This document shows positions 40,088 to 49,057 of a stretch of 64,000 nucleotides of DNA, in pieces (the stretch's first letter is position 1; the number at the start of each line of letters is the position of its first letter). The notes beneath the pieces are model-generated. The model did not search any database and was not told the origin of the DNA. It was given only the letters and a program-made list of their open reading frames with translations. A program made the position numbers and the translations under genes. The DNA is taken from the NCBI RefSeq assembly GCF_030409335.1, contig NZ_JAUFPN010000153.1, forward strand, positions 124,001-188,000, written 5' to 3'. Source of the stretch: Paeniroseomonas aquatica. GTDB lineage: Bacteria; Pseudomonadota; Alphaproteobacteria; Acetobacterales; Acetobacteraceae.

Positions 40088-40799
40088 AGGTCTTCCGATA
40101 GCTTTCGGTCATGATCTCATCCAGCCTACGACCAGCGGTGAAACCTGCCAAACCCGGCGGATAGGGCACGCCCGCCGGCATCCGCGGGCAGGGCTCCGAG
40201 GCGCCGATGGTCTGCACCACCGGGAAGCGCGTCGCATAGATCGGCAGCGCGTAATCCTCCTCCTCGTCGCCGATGCCCTTGCTGCGGATCTTGCCGCTTG
40301 CCTCCTCGATCGTCATGCCGATCACCATGGTCGCCTTCAGCTCCTGCGCGGTGCTGGGGCGCAGCTCGGCGTTCCGGCCGGGGTAGAAGCGGTCGATCAT
40401 GATATCGAGCGCCTTCGCCTTCTCCTCCAGGTCCTCGATGATATGCGCGGTGCCGAAGCACATCGCCGACCGGTAGTCGACCGAGTGGTTGAAGCCGCAG
40501 CGGGCCAGCACCAGGCTGTCGAGGTGCGTCACCGTCAGGCAGACCGGGATGCCCGGCTTCTGCACCCGCAGCATCCGGCTGGCCGAGGAGCCGTGCCAGT
40601 ACAGGTGCTCCCCCTCGCGCCAGAAGGCGGTCGGCGTGCAGTAGGGCTGGCCGTCGATGACATAGGCGATGTGGCAGAGCATCGCCGCGTCGAGGATGGC
40701 ATGCACGCTGTCATGGTCGTAGCGCCCCCGCTCATGCAGCCGCTTCACCCGGTTGCGGACGGTGACGGGATAGGTCGGGGCTGGAACGGAATCGGGCAT
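40062..40799 (-). CDS. Pyridoxamine 5'-phosphate oxidase-like flavoprotein
   Basis: 245 residues with the split-barrel FMN-binding pattern: RYDHDSVHAILDAAMLCHIAYV, PYCTPTAFWREGEHLYWHGSSASRML, SVDYRSAMCFGTAHIIED and a C-terminal TIEEASGKIRSKG. This NimA/PNPOx-like group often lies next to MocR regulators. It may act on a B6 vitamer or another small molecule. The ATG at 40799 is the first that fits the domain. The promoter lies in the 94-base gap to the divergent regulator gene and contains the GGATTGG-type repeats. Confidence 0.85.
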   Translation of the reverse strand: MPDSVPAPTYPVTVRNRVKRLHERGRYDHDSVHAILDAAMLCHIAYVIDGQPYCTPTAFWREGEHLYWHGSSASRMLRVQKPGIPVCLTVTHLDSLVLARCGFNHSVDYRSAMCFGTAHIIEDLEEKAKALDIMIDRFYPGRNAELRPSTAQELKATMVIGMTIEEASGKIRSKGIGDEEEDYALPIYATRFPVVQTIGASEPCPRMPAGVPYPPGLAGFTAGRRLDEIMTESYRKTYGPADSSD

Positions 40800-40840
40800 G
40801 GGGCTTCTCTCGGGTCGGATGATGCCGCATAAGGCTCCCT

Positions 40841-40891
40841 GGATTGGTCCGGCGCGAGGGCCAATCCTGCCCCCATAGGCTGGTCCAATCC
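40841..40891. promoter_or_regulatory. Candidate MocR operator between divergent genes
   Basis: GGATTGGTCC at 40841, CCAATCC at 40861 and TGGTCCAATCC at 40881 are related sites sharing CCAATCC or its complement GGATTGG, in the short gap between the PNPOx-like gene and the MocR gene. Multiple spaced half-sites are typical for MocR/PdxR regulators, which usually control themselves and the divergent gene. Confidence 0.6.
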
Positions 40892-40893
40892 GG

Positions 40894-42309
40894 ATGGAAC
40901 CCGAAGCCCTCCTCGTCACCCTGGACCGCGCCAGCCCCGTGCCGGTGCTGCGCCAGGTCTACCTGGAGCTGCGCCGCGCCATCCTCGCCGGCGCCATCCC
41001 GCCGGGCGGCCGCCTGCCGCCGACCCGCGCCCTGGCGGCGCACCTCGGCATCGCCCGCAACTCCGTCGTCGCCGCCTATGAGCAGCTGCTGGCCGAGGGC
41101 TTCATCGAGGGAAGGGTCGGCGCCGGCAGCTTCGTCTCCCGCGACATGCCCGAGCCCCTGGAACTGCCGCCCCCGCCGCGCCCCCCCCCGGCGCCCGCCG
41201 CCATCCCGCATGCCGGGCAATACGGCACCGCGCCCTTCAACACCGGCCGCTGCTCGCTCGACGACCGCACCCTGCAGGTCTGGCGCAGCCTGACCGCCCG
41301 CCACCTGCAGCAGCTCGACCCCGCCTTGCTGGGCTATGCCGACCCGCGCGGCGCGCTGGCGCTGCGCCAGGCCATCTCCCGCTACCTCCGTGCCGGCCGG
41401 GCGGTGCGCTGCGAGCCGGAACAGGTGGTGATCACCGCCGGCGCCCAGCAGGCGATCGACCTCGTGCTGCGGGTCGTGCTGCGCCCCGGGGCGCCGGTCT
41501 GGCTGGAGGATCCCTGCTACCCCGCGGTCCGCGCGGCGCTGGCCGCCGCCGGGGCGCGGATCGTCCCGGTGCCGGTCGATGCCCAGGGCATGGAGGTCGC
41601 CGCCGGGGTGGCCGCGGCGCCCGAGGCGCGGCTCGCCTATGTCACCCCCTCCTCGCAGTACCCGCTCGGCGTCACCCTCTCGATGGCCCGGCGGCTGGAA
41701 TTGCTGGCCTGGGCGCGGCGGAGCGGCGCCTGGGTGCTGGAGGACGACTACGACAGCGAGTTCCGCTACGCCGGCCGGCCGCTCGCCTCGCTCCAGGGCA
41801 TCGATGACGGCGGCCGGGTGATCTATGTCGGCACCTTCAGCAAGGTGCTGTTCCCCGGCTTGCGGCTCGGCTACGCGGTGGTGCCGCCGGAGCTGCTGGA
41901 GGCGGTGCTCTCGGCCCGGCTGCTCAGCGACTGGTACCCGGCCGCCCTGCAGGAAGGGGTGGTGACCGACTTCCTGGAGGAAGGCCATTTCGCCCAGCAC
42001 CTCCGCCGCATGCGCCAGCACTACCGCCTGGCGCGGGACACGCTGGTCGAGGCGCTGCGCACCCACCTGCCGGACCACCTCAGCATCGAGGTGCCGGACC
42101 AGGGGATGAAGCTGCTGGCCCGGCTGCGCCCCGGCCTCGCCGACCTCGACGTCGCCGCGGCGGCGGCGCGGCGCGGCCTGGTCGCCCGGCCGGTCAGCCC
42201 GATGTTCCTGGCGGCGCCGCCGATCCAGGGGCTGATGCTGGGATTCTCGGGCCATGAGCCGGGCGCGCTGCGCTGGGCGGCGCGCGAATTGGCACTCGCC
42301 CTGGGATAA
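40894..42309 (+). CDS. MocR/PdxR-type GntR regulator with aminotransferase domain
   Basis: 471 residues. The N-terminal ~75 residues are a GntR winged helix (VLRQVYLELRRAILAGAIPPGG, PTRALAAHLGIARNSV). After a Pro-rich linker comes a fold-type I aminotransferase domain with the PLP lysine in VGTFSKVLFPGLRLGY and EDDYDSEFRYAGRPL before it. MocR proteins sense PLP or amino compounds and regulate adjacent genes, commonly for B6 or amine metabolism. Here the divergent targets are a PNPOx-like gene and an amidase gene. A weak 6-bp hairpin (42359-42374) lies after the gene. Confidence 0.92.
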   Translation: MEPEALLVTLDRASPVPVLRQVYLELRRAILAGAIPPGGRLPPTRALAAHLGIARNSVVAAYEQLLAEGFIEGRVGAGSFVSRDMPEPLELPPPPRPPPAPAAIPHAGQYGTAPFNTGRCSLDDRTLQVWRSLTARHLQQLDPALLGYADPRGALALRQAISRYLRAGRAVRCEPEQVVITAGAQQAIDLVLRVVLRPGAPVWLEDPCYPAVRAALAAAGARIVPVPVDAQGMEVAAGVAAAPEARLAYVTPSSQYPLGVTLSMARRLELLAWARRSGAWVLEDDYDSEFRYAGRPLASLQGIDDGGRVIYVGTFSKVLFPGLRLGYAVVPPELLEAVLSARLLSDWYPAALQEGVVTDFLEEGHFAQHLRRMRQHYRLARDTLVEALRTHLPDHLSIEVPDQGMKLLARLRPGLADLDVAAAAARRGLVARPVSPMFLAAPPIQGLMLGFSGHEPGALRWAARELALALG

Positions 42310-42411
42310 TGCCGCGCCAAGCGGCAGCCATGCCGCCGCTGCGCATCACCCCGGCGTGCGGGGACGCATCCCCGGCTTTGCAACCGCCGGTCCCATGCCT
42401 AGAAAGCCCGG

Positions 42412-43644
42412 GTGAGCCCACGTGACATCCCAGAGGGCGATCTCCCCGCCGTCGCCGCCACCCCGCCGGCCCGGCCGAAGCCGGCGATCGCCCTGCTGAT
42501 CCTGGCGACCGGGCTCGGCCCCTTCACCATGCAGATCATCATCCCCTGCATGCCGGCGCTGATGGGCGCGCTTTCCGCCAGCTACGGCACGGTGCAGCTC
42601 ACGCTGACCCTCTACCTCGTCGGCGTCGCGGTGGCGCAGCTGGTCTATGGCCCGCTGTCCGACCGCTACGGCCGCCGGCCGCTGCTGCTCGGCGGGCTGG
42701 CGATCTACCTCGCGGGCAGCCTCGCCGCGGCGCTGGCGCCCTCCATCGGCTGGCTCATCGCCGCGCGCGTCCTGCAGGCGGTCGGCGGCTGCGCCGGCCT
42801 CGTCCTCGGCCGGGCGATGATCCGCGACGCCTACCCGCGCGAGCAGGCGGCCAGCGTCATGGGCTACGTCAGCACCGCCATGGCGGTGGCGCCGATGCTG
42901 GCGCCGCTGATCGGCAGCCTGCTGGAGGATGCCTTCGGCTGGCGCGCCACCATGCTGGCCTGCCTGGTCTTCGCCGCGCCGCTGCTGGTCGCGGTCAAGC
43001 TCCGGCTGCCCGAGACCCTGCGGGAGCCGCAGCCGCTGCCCGGCCTGGCCGGCATGCTCGGCGCCTACGTGCAATTGCTGCGGCTGCCGGCCTTCCGCGC
43101 CTATTGCGGGCTGACCGCCTTCGCCACCGGAGTCTTCTTCGCCTTCGCGGTCGGCGGGCCGCTCGTGGTCATCAACGGGCTCGGCTATTCTGCGACCGCC
43201 TATGCCACCGCGATGATGTGCATCCCCTTCGCCTGGAGCGCCGGGACCTTCACCGCCGCCCGGCTGGCGACCCGGCTCGGCATCGCCCGGATGCTGGCGC
43301 TCGGCACCATGGTCACCACCGCCGGCGGCGTGCTGGCGCTGCTGGCGCAGGTCTTCCTGCCGCCGCATATCGCGCTGTTCTTCGGCCCGATGGCGGTCGC
43401 CGCGCTCGGCAACGGCATGGTCCAGCCGAATGCCATCGCCGCCGCCATCAGCGTCCGCCCCAACCTGGCGGGCACCGCCTCCGGCCTGATCGGCGCCGCG
43501 CAGATGGGCTGCGGCGCGCTGCTGACGGTGCTCTGCGGCGTGACCGAGAGCGGCAGCGGCATCGCCACCGCGCTATGGATGCTGGCGGCGGCGCTGGCCA
43601 CCCAGGTGGCGCTGGGCGCGGCGCGGCGCCTGCCGCAGCACTGA
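42412..43644 (+). CDS. MFS drug-resistance transporter, Bcr/CflA type
   Basis: 410 residues, 12 helices. The Bcr/CflA signatures are present: ILATGLGPFTMQIIIPCMPAL in helix 1, the loop 2-3 motif VYGPLSDRYGRRPLLL, ARVLQAVGGCAGLVLGRAMIRD in helix 4 and GWRATMLACLVFAAPLL. It would export drugs or metabolites by proton antiport. The likely start is the GTG at 42412. It stands alone: the next gene is convergent and ends 11 bases beyond its stop. Confidence 0.88.
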   Translation: MSPRDIPEGDLPAVAATPPARPKPAIALLILATGLGPFTMQIIIPCMPALMGALSASYGTVQLTLTLYLVGVAVAQLVYGPLSDRYGRRPLLLGGLAIYLAGSLAAALAPSIGWLIAARVLQAVGGCAGLVLGRAMIRDAYPREQAASVMGYVSTAMAVAPMLAPLIGSLLEDAFGWRATMLACLVFAAPLLVAVKLRLPETLREPQPLPGLAGMLGAYVQLLRLPAFRAYCGLTAFATGVFFAFAVGGPLVVINGLGYSATAYATAMMCIPFAWSAGTFTAARLATRLGIARMLALGTMVTTAGGVLALLAQVFLPPHIALFFGPMAVAALGNGMVQPNAIAAAISVRPNLAGTASGLIGAAQMGCGALLTVLCGVTESGSGIATALWMLAAALATQVALGAARRLPQH

Positions 43645-43655
43645 GGCCGAAGCCC

Positions 43656-44258
43656 TCAGGCATGCCCGGCGGCGCCCGAGAGCAGCACCGGGTCCACCTT
43701 CAGCTTGGCCATGGCCTGGCGCCATTTCTGGTCGTCTGCCTCGCCGAAGATCAGGGTCTCGTCCGGGTTCACCGAGAGCCAGGAATTGGCCTGGATCTCG
43801 TCCTCGAGCTGCCCCGGCCCCCAGCCGGCATAGCCCAGCGCCAGCACGCCGCTGCGCGGCCCGCCGCCGCCGGCGATCGCCTTCAGGATGTCGACGCTGG
43901 CGGTCAGCGCGAGGTCCTTGGTCACCTCGAGAGAGCCGTCGCTGGTCCAGTCGTTGGTGTGCAGCACGAAGCCGCGGCCGCCCTCGACCGGGCCGCCCTG
44001 GCAGAGCCGGATGCGCCGCTGCGGCGGCACCGGCTCGAGCTCGAGCTGCTTCAGCAGGTCGTCGAAGGACATGCCGTCGAGCGGCTTGTTCACGATGATC
44101 CCCATCGCCCCTTCCGGCGAATGGGCGCAGAGGCAAATCACGGTCCGGGCGAAGCGCGGATCCTGCATGTTCGGCATGGCGACCAGGACCTGGCCGCCGA
44201 GGTAGCCTTCCTCCTGGCTGGATTGGGCCGTGGGTAGGGTACGGTCGCGTTTCGCCAT
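43656..44258 (-). CDS. YqgE/AlgH family protein
   Basis: 200 residues. Typical motifs are [44 protein letters not shown], the Gly-rich [17 protein letters not shown] and [17 protein letters not shown]. This conserved bacterial fold is called AlgH in Pseudomonas, where it was linked to regulation; its biochemical role is unsettled. The ATG at 44258 is favoured because residues before it are not conserved in character. It is divergent from the peroxiredoxin gene, 194 bases away. Confidence 0.92.
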   Translation of the reverse strand: MAKRDRTLPTAQSSQEEGYLGGQVLVAMPNMQDPRFARTVICLCAHSPEGAMGIIVNKPLDGMSFDDLLKQLELEPVPPQRRIRLCQGGPVEGGRGFVLHTNDWTSDGSLEVTKDLALTASVDILKAIAGGGGPRSGVLALGYAGWGPGQLEDEIQANSWLSVNPDETLIFGEADDQKWRQAMAKLKVDPVLLSGAAGHA

Positions 44259-44452
44259 GCGCCTAAGATGGCGGCGCCCCGCCGGGCGTGCAAGCAGGGC
44301 GGCCGGGGCCATGTGCGGCACCGGCGGCGGCGCTTACCCCCTTGCCGAAGCCGGCGCCGATGGCCAGCCTTGGCCCGGCGATGACGCTCCGGCGGATGCG
44401 GTGACAGCTGGCGGCGAAGCGATTACATCGATCCATCAGAGGAGAGAATTTG

Positions 44453-44935
44453 ATGACAATTCAGGTTGGCGACAGCATCCCGGCGATGAAGCTGATGCAG
44501 GCCACCGCGGAAGGCCCGAAGGAGGTCTCCACCGAGGAGCTCTTCGGCGGCAAGACCGTCGTCCTCTTCGGCGTGCCCGGCGCCTTCACCCCGACCTGTT
44601 CCGCCAAGCACCTGCCCGGCTTCGTCACGCAGTTCGACGCGCTGAAGGCCAAGGGCGCCGACGTCGTCGCCTGCATGGCGGTGAACGACGCCTTCGTCAT
44701 GGGCGCCTGGGGCAAGGACCAGGGCGTCGGCGACAAGGTGGTCATGCTGGCCGATGGCAGCGCCGCCTTCACCAAGGCGCTCGGCCTGGAGCTGGACCTG
44801 ACGGCGCGCGGCCTCGGCGTCCGCAGCCAGCGCTTCGCCCTGGTGGCCAAGGCCGGCAAGGTGACGCATGTCGCCGTCGAAGCCGCCGGCGCCTTCGAGG
44901 TCAGCTCGGCCGAGGCCGTCCTCGCCGCGCTGTAA
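44453..44935 (+). CDS. Peroxiredoxin, Prx5 subfamily
   Basis: 160 residues. The peroxidatic cysteine is Cys49 in VPGAFTPTCSAKHLPGFV, with the conserved PGAFTPxC surround of Prx5. Further landmarks are ACMAVNDAFVMGAWGKDQ and LGVRSQRFALV. It reduces hydrogen peroxide and alkyl or lipid peroxides in the cytoplasm, with glutathione/glutaredoxin or thioredoxin as reductant. AGGAGAG is placed 7 bases before the ATG at 44453, one of the strongest ribosome sites in the window, fitting high expression. No OxyR-like operator was recognised in the upstream gap. Confidence 0.93.
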   Translation: MTIQVGDSIPAMKLMQATAEGPKEVSTEELFGGKTVVLFGVPGAFTPTCSAKHLPGFVTQFDALKAKGADVVACMAVNDAFVMGAWGKDQGVGDKVVMLADGSAAFTKALGLELDLTARGLGVRSQRFALVAKAGKVTHVAVEAAGAFEVSSAEAVLAAL

Positions 44936-45002
44936 CCCTGTCGTCGCGGCGGGTCGGCTATGATCCGCCGCGACACCCCCACCGGACGAGGCGAGCCTGG
45001 CC

Positions 45003-45269
45003 ATGAATCCCTTCACCGCCGCGGCTTTCGCCTGGCAGACGAGCGTCGTCTTCACCCTGCGCAGCGCCCAGCTCTGGGCCCGGCCGGCGGAGGCGCAGGC
45101 GACGCTTGCCGGCTATGCGCTGGAGAAGCAGAAGGCCTTCGCCGCCGGCGCCCTGGCGGCCGGGCAGGCGGCCATGGCCGGCGCCGCCGCCCCGGCGGTG
45201 CTCGCCGCCGCGGTCGCCCCGGCGCATCGCCGGGTGCGCGCCAACATGCGGAAGCTGACCGGCGGCTAA
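45003..45269 (+). CDS. Small Ala-rich helical protein, possibly phasin-like
   Basis: 88 residues, with 30 or more alanines, amphipathic helices throughout (FTLRSAQLWARPAEAQATL, ALEKQKAFAAGALAAGQAAM) and a basic C-terminus. The composition resembles small alphaproteobacterial phasin-like proteins that coat storage granules. No polyhydroxyalkanoate genes are nearby, so this is only a compositional hint. It lies 67 bases after the peroxiredoxin gene on the same strand. Confidence 0.6.
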   Translation: MNPFTAAAFAWQTSVVFTLRSAQLWARPAEAQATLAGYALEKQKAFAAGALAAGQAAMAGAAAPAVLAAAVAPAHRRVRANMRKLTGG

Positions 45270-45325
45270 AGCGGCTTCCATTCGCATCGGCGCACGGAGC
45301 CCGCTCTGGCCTGTTGTTCTGGCGG

Positions 45326-45365
45326 GCGAACTCCGATCCGATGAGTCCATCGGATCGGAGTTCGC
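45326..45365. repeat. Perfect 18-bp-arm palindrome at the end of the mprF-like gene
   Basis: GCGAACTCCGATCCGATG at 45326-45343 is exactly complementary to 45348-45365 around the loop AGTC. There is no T-run on either side, so it is not a standard terminator. A degenerate copy of the right arm (CATCGGCGCACGGAGCCCGCTCTGG) lies just to the left, around 45287. It looks like a mobile-type palindromic repeat or an mRNA 3'-end structure. Confidence 0.8.
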
Positions 45366-45386
45366 TCTGACCGGCCGCCGGCCTGG

Positions 45387-47336
45387 TCAGGCCTCGCGCG
45401 GCAGCAGTTCCCGCAGCTGGGCCAGGTCCTTCTCCGCCCGCAGCGCCAGGTAGAGCGAGCCCTCGCCGAGCGAGACGGCGGTCAGCCCGATATCCCCGTA
45501 GATCCGCAGCAGGTCGGGCCCGACCCGCCAGAAGGCCGGATCGACCCCCGCCCGCTCGCAGAGGTCGCGGAAGCGCCAGATCGCCGAGATCGCATCCCGC
45601 CGGTCCCCCGCCGGGTCGCCCAGCGCCAGCCAGACCCCATCCCGCTTGAGGAAGGCGAAGCCGGCCCGGTCGCCCTCGCCGAAGACCGCGCCATCCGCCT
45701 CGGCCGGGGCCAGGGCGCCGAGCGAGGCCAGCCGGGCGCGCGTCTCGGGGCCCCAGGCGGTGGCCACCATCCGGGCCGGCCGCAGCAGCCGCACCATCGC
45801 CGCCAGCAGCAGGACCCCGGTGATGCCGACGGTGAAGCGCAGGCTGTCCGGCGCCAGCGGGGAGATCACCACCGTCCACCAGCTCTCGTCCGCCACCTTG
45901 CCGCCATAGGCGATCAGCGCGAGGGTGAAGCCGCAGGCGCCGACCGCCAGCAGCGGCACCGCCGCCTCGGCCGAGAGCGGCTCCCGCGCCAGCCGGCTGT
46001 CGCGGTAGAAGGCGCTGCGGAGCGCCGCCACCAGCACCGCCAGCAGCAGGAAGGCCCCCCAGAGCCACCAGGCCTCGCCGCGCAGCCAGGCGATCCCGGC
46101 GCCGTTCACCAGCAGGAAGAGGGTGAAGCCCCAGGCGATGGTCAGCCGCCGCATCAGCCCGAAGGCCATGACCAGCAGCAGCGAACCCACCACCGAGGCG
46201 GCGAAATGCGAGGCCAGCGCCGCGATGTGCCCGGCCCATTCCTCGATGATCGTCCCCCGGGTCGGCAGTGCCCCGAGGAAGATCAGCAGCGCCCCCGCAA
46301 GTGCCACGAGGGAGGCGATGGCCGGCACCTCCAGCGCATCCGTCCCCTGGCCGAAGGCGGTGAGCCGCGACAGCGCCGCCTTGCGCTGGCCCAGCTCGAA
46401 GGAGACGAACAGCCCGCCGGCGATGAACAGCGGCACGATGTAGTAGTACAGCCGGAAGACCAGCAGCGCCCCGATCACCTCAGGCGCCGGCATGTAGGGC
46501 TGCAGCCCCAGCAGGATGGCCCCGTCGAAGACCCCGAGCCCGCCCGGCACGCTGGCGGCGATGCCGACCGCGTAGGACGCGAGGTAGATGCCGACGAAGC
46601 GCAGGAAGGTCAGGCCCTCCGCCTCCGGCAGCAGCACGTAGAAGATGGCCGCCGTCATGGCCACGTCGACCGTCGCCAGCGTGGTCTGCATCAGCGCCAT
46701 GCGCGGGCTCGGCAGGTCGATCTCGTACTTGAAGATCTTCACGTGCCGGACGAAGCGGCTCATCACGACATAGGCGATGACGATGCCCCAGAGCGGGACC
46801 GCCATGGCCTGCAGCGCCCAATGCGGCAGGTGGCTGCCGAACCAGGGCACCACCTCCGGCTCGATCAGCAGCACCAGCCCGCCGAGCGCCATGCCGCCCA
46901 GGCCGAAGGTCAGGCTGGTGAAGCCGACGACCTTGGCGATCTCGAGCGGCGTCAGCCCCCAGGCCGAATACAGCCGGTAGCGCACCGCCGCGCCGGAAAC
47001 CGCGGCGAAGCCCAGGTTGTGCGCCAGCGAATAGCCGCAGAAGGAGGCCAGCAGCGATTTCGGCCAGGACACCGGCTTGCCGGCATAGGCCGAGCCCAGC
47101 TTGTCGTACATCGCCAGCACGAGGTAGGCGACCACGGTCAGCCCGCCGCCGAGCCAGAGCGCCTTCGGCGACAGCGCGGCCATGGCGGTGCGGATGTCGG
47201 CGACCGACAGGCCGCGGAACTCCCGTTGCACGACATAGAGCGCGCCGACCAGCAGCGCGAGGCCGAAGACCGTCGGTCCATGCCGGCGCAGCCAGCCCAG
47301 CCAGCCCGCGCCCTTATCCGCCTTGGGGCCGGTCAC
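45387..47336 (-). CDS. MprF-like lysyl-phosphatidylglycerol synthase/flippase with shortened C-terminus
   Basis: 649 residues. The N-terminal ~500 residues are the MprF membrane part with about 14 helices ([55 protein letters not shown]). The remaining ~125 residues match only the first half of the cytoplasmic aminoacyl-transfer domain (DUF2156): [24 protein letters not shown]. Full MprF/LpiA proteins have about 840-870 residues and two GNAT folds there. The protein therefore may flip lipids without making them, or may use another synthase. Its GTG start overlaps the lysyl-tRNA synthetase stop (GTGA). The stop lies 22 bases from the perfect palindrome, which may have replaced the rest of the gene. 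Confidence 0.85.
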   Translation of the reverse strand: MTGPKADKGAGWLGWLRRHGPTVFGLALLVGALYVVQREFRGLSVADIRTAMAALSPKALWLGGGLTVVAYLVLAMYDKLGSAYAGKPVSWPKSLLASFCGYSLAHNLGFAAVSGAAVRYRLYSAWGLTPLEIAKVVGFTSLTFGLGGMALGGLVLLIEPEVVPWFGSHLPHWALQAMAVPLWGIVIAYVVMSRFVRHVKIFKYEIDLPSPRMALMQTTLATVDVAMTAAIFYVLLPEAEGLTFLRFVGIYLASYAVGIAASVPGGLGVFDGAILLGLQPYMPAPEVIGALLVFRLYYYIVPLFIAGGLFVSFELGQRKAALSRLTAFGQGTDALEVPAIASLVALAGALLIFLGALPTRGTIIEEWAGHIAALASHFAASVVGSLLLVMAFGLMRRLTIAWGFTLFLLVNGAGIAWLRGEAWWLWGAFLLLAVLVAALRSAFYRDSRLAREPLSAEAAVPLLAVGACGFTLALIAYGGKVADESWWTVVISPLAPDSLRFTVGITGVLLLAAMVRLLRPARMVATAWGPETRARLASLGALAPAEADGAVFGEGDRAGFAFLKRDGVWLALGDPAGDRRDAISAIWRFRDLCERAGVDPAFWRVGPDLLRIYGDIGLTAVSLGEGSLYLALRAEKDLAQLRELLPREA

Positions 47337-48904
47337 GCCGAAGGCGCCTCGCGGTCCAGCGCCGCCTCGACCAGGCCGATGGTGCCGGGGATGCCGTAGA
47401 GCGCGACGAAGCCGCCGAAGCGCGGCCCTTCCTGCTGGCCGAGCAGGACCTGGTAGAGGCAGCCGAACCAGTCGCGCAGGCTGGCGAAGGCATGGCGCTT
47501 GCCGACCTCGAAGACCATGGCCTGGATCGCCTCGGCATCGCTGTCGGCCGGCAGGGAACGCAGCGCCTGCAGCAGGTCCCCGAGCGCGGCGCGTTCCAGC
47601 TCGGTCGGCATCCGGTAGCGCTTCTGCGGCGCGACGAAGTCCCGGTAGTAGGAGACCGCATGCTCGGCCAGCCGCGCCAGCATCGGGTGGCTCTCCGCCG
47701 TGACCCCCGGCGCATAGCGGCCGATGAAGCCCCAGAGGATCTCCGGCCCGTCGGCGTTCACCACGCTGGCCAGGTTCAGCAGCATGGCGAAGGAGATGGG
47801 CGAGCCCGGGTCGTTGCTGGCGCCGTTGTGGATGTGCCAGGCCGGGTTGGCCGCGTCCGGCGCCGCCTTCAGCTTCTCGAGGTTGGCGAGGTAGTCGTCC
47901 ACCGCCCGCGGGATGACGTCGAAGAACAGCCGCTTGGCCCGCTGCGGCTGGCCGTACATGAATTGACTAAGGCTTTCCGGGGGGGCGTAGCGCAGCCATT
48001 CCTCGATGGTGAGGCCATTGCCCTTCGACTTGCTGATCTTCTGCCCCTGCTCGTCCAGGAACAGCTCATAGGTGAAGCCGACCGGCGGAGTTCCGCCGAG
48101 GATCCGGCAAATCGCCGAGGAGAGCTTCACGCTGTCGATCAGGTCCTTGCCGGACATCTCGTAGTCGACGCCGAGCGCGTACCAGCGCATCGCCCAGTCG
48201 GCCTTCCACTGCGCCTTGGCATGGCCGCCGGTGATCCGCGTGCCATGGCGGCGGCCGGTTGCGGGGTCGGTCCAGACCAGCAGGTCCTCGGCTGGGCGGA
48301 CCTCCTCCATCGGCACCTGCATCACGACGCCGGTCTCGGGGTGGATGGGCAGGAAGGGCGAATAGGTCGCCCGCCGGTCCGGCCCAAGGGTCGGCAGGAT
48401 CACGCCCCGGAGCTGCTCGTGCCGCTCCGCCATCCGCAGCAGGGCCGCATCGAAGCGGCCGTCGCGGTAGTAGTCGGTGGAGGAGGCGAATTCATACGCG
48501 AAGCCGAAGGCATCGAGGAAGGCCTGCAACCGCGCGTTGTTGTGCGCCCCGAAGCTGGAATGCGTGCCGAAGGGGTCCGGGATGGCGGTCAGCGGCCGGC
48601 CGAGGTAGCCCGCCAGCATCTCCTTGTTCGGAACGTTGTCCGGAACCTTCCGCAGCCCGTCCATGTCGTCCGAGAAGGCCACCAGCCGGGAGGGCAGGCC
48701 GGTCAGCCGCTCGAAGGCGCGCCGCACCCAGGTGGTCCGCGCCACCTCCCCGAAGGTGCCGATATGCGGCAGCCCGGACGGCCCGTACCCCGTCTGGAAC
48801 AGGGCGCCCTCGGTTTTGGGGGTCGCAGCCAGCCGGGCTTCGACCTTGAGGGCTTCCTCGACAGGCCAGGACTTGACGGCACGGAGAGATGGATCGGCGC
48901 TCAT
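47333..48904 (-). CDS. lysS: Lysyl-tRNA synthetase, class I
   Basis: 523 residues. Class I LysRS is typical of archaea and alphaproteobacteria. The HIGH-type motif is [16 protein letters not shown] near residue 45, the KMSKS-type loop is [20 protein letters not shown], and [20 protein letters not shown] fits the family. The enzyme charges tRNA-Lys for translation. Its last four bases overlap the start of the mprF-like gene, which would consume the product Lys-tRNA for membrane lipid lysinylation. Such direct coupling is unusual. The same frame remains open far beyond the ATG at 48904, but that upstream stretch is antisense to asd and the amidohydrolase gene. Confidence 0.94.
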   Translation of the reverse strand: MSADPSLRAVKSWPVEEALKVEARLAATPKTEGALFQTGYGPSGLPHIGTFGEVARTTWVRRAFERLTGLPSRLVAFSDDMDGLRKVPDNVPNKEMLAGYLGRPLTAIPDPFGTHSSFGAHNNARLQAFLDAFGFAYEFASSTDYYRDGRFDAALLRMAERHEQLRGVILPTLGPDRRATYSPFLPIHPETGVVMQVPMEEVRPAEDLLVWTDPATGRRHGTRITGGHAKAQWKADWAMRWYALGVDYEMSGKDLIDSVKLSSAICRILGGTPPVGFTYELFLDEQGQKISKSKGNGLTIEEWLRYAPPESLSQFMYGQPQRAKRLFFDVIPRAVDDYLANLEKLKAAPDAANPAWHIHNGASNDPGSPISFAMLLNLASVVNADGPEILWGFIGRYAPGVTAESHPMLARLAEHAVSYYRDFVAPQKRYRMPTELERAALGDLLQALRSLPADSDAEAIQAMVFEVGKRHAFASLRDWFGCLYQVLLGQQEGPRFGGFVALYGIPGTIGLVEAALDREAPSA

Positions 48905-49057
48905 GCTAGGGCAGATGGCAGGGGGCGGCGGCGGGGTCAACGCAGGACACCGCCGCCGGTGCATGGCACCCCGGCGCGGGGCGGGGTCACGCCCTTGTGG
49001 AATTGCCCGCCGGGCTGGGGTAATCGGCATTGCATTGTCACGGGAGATGCAGGTGTC

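Noticed and set aside
42359-42374. Terminator after the MocR gene
   Set aside because: CGGGGA-CGCA-TCCCCG is only a 6-bp stem followed by GGCTTTG. In this base composition such hairpins are expected by chance, so it was not called.
45003-45386. Frameshifted remainder of the mprF transferase domain beyond its stop
   Set aside because: None of the three minus-strand frames to the left of 45387 shows the expected second GNAT motifs, and a plausible + strand gene occupies 45003-45269.
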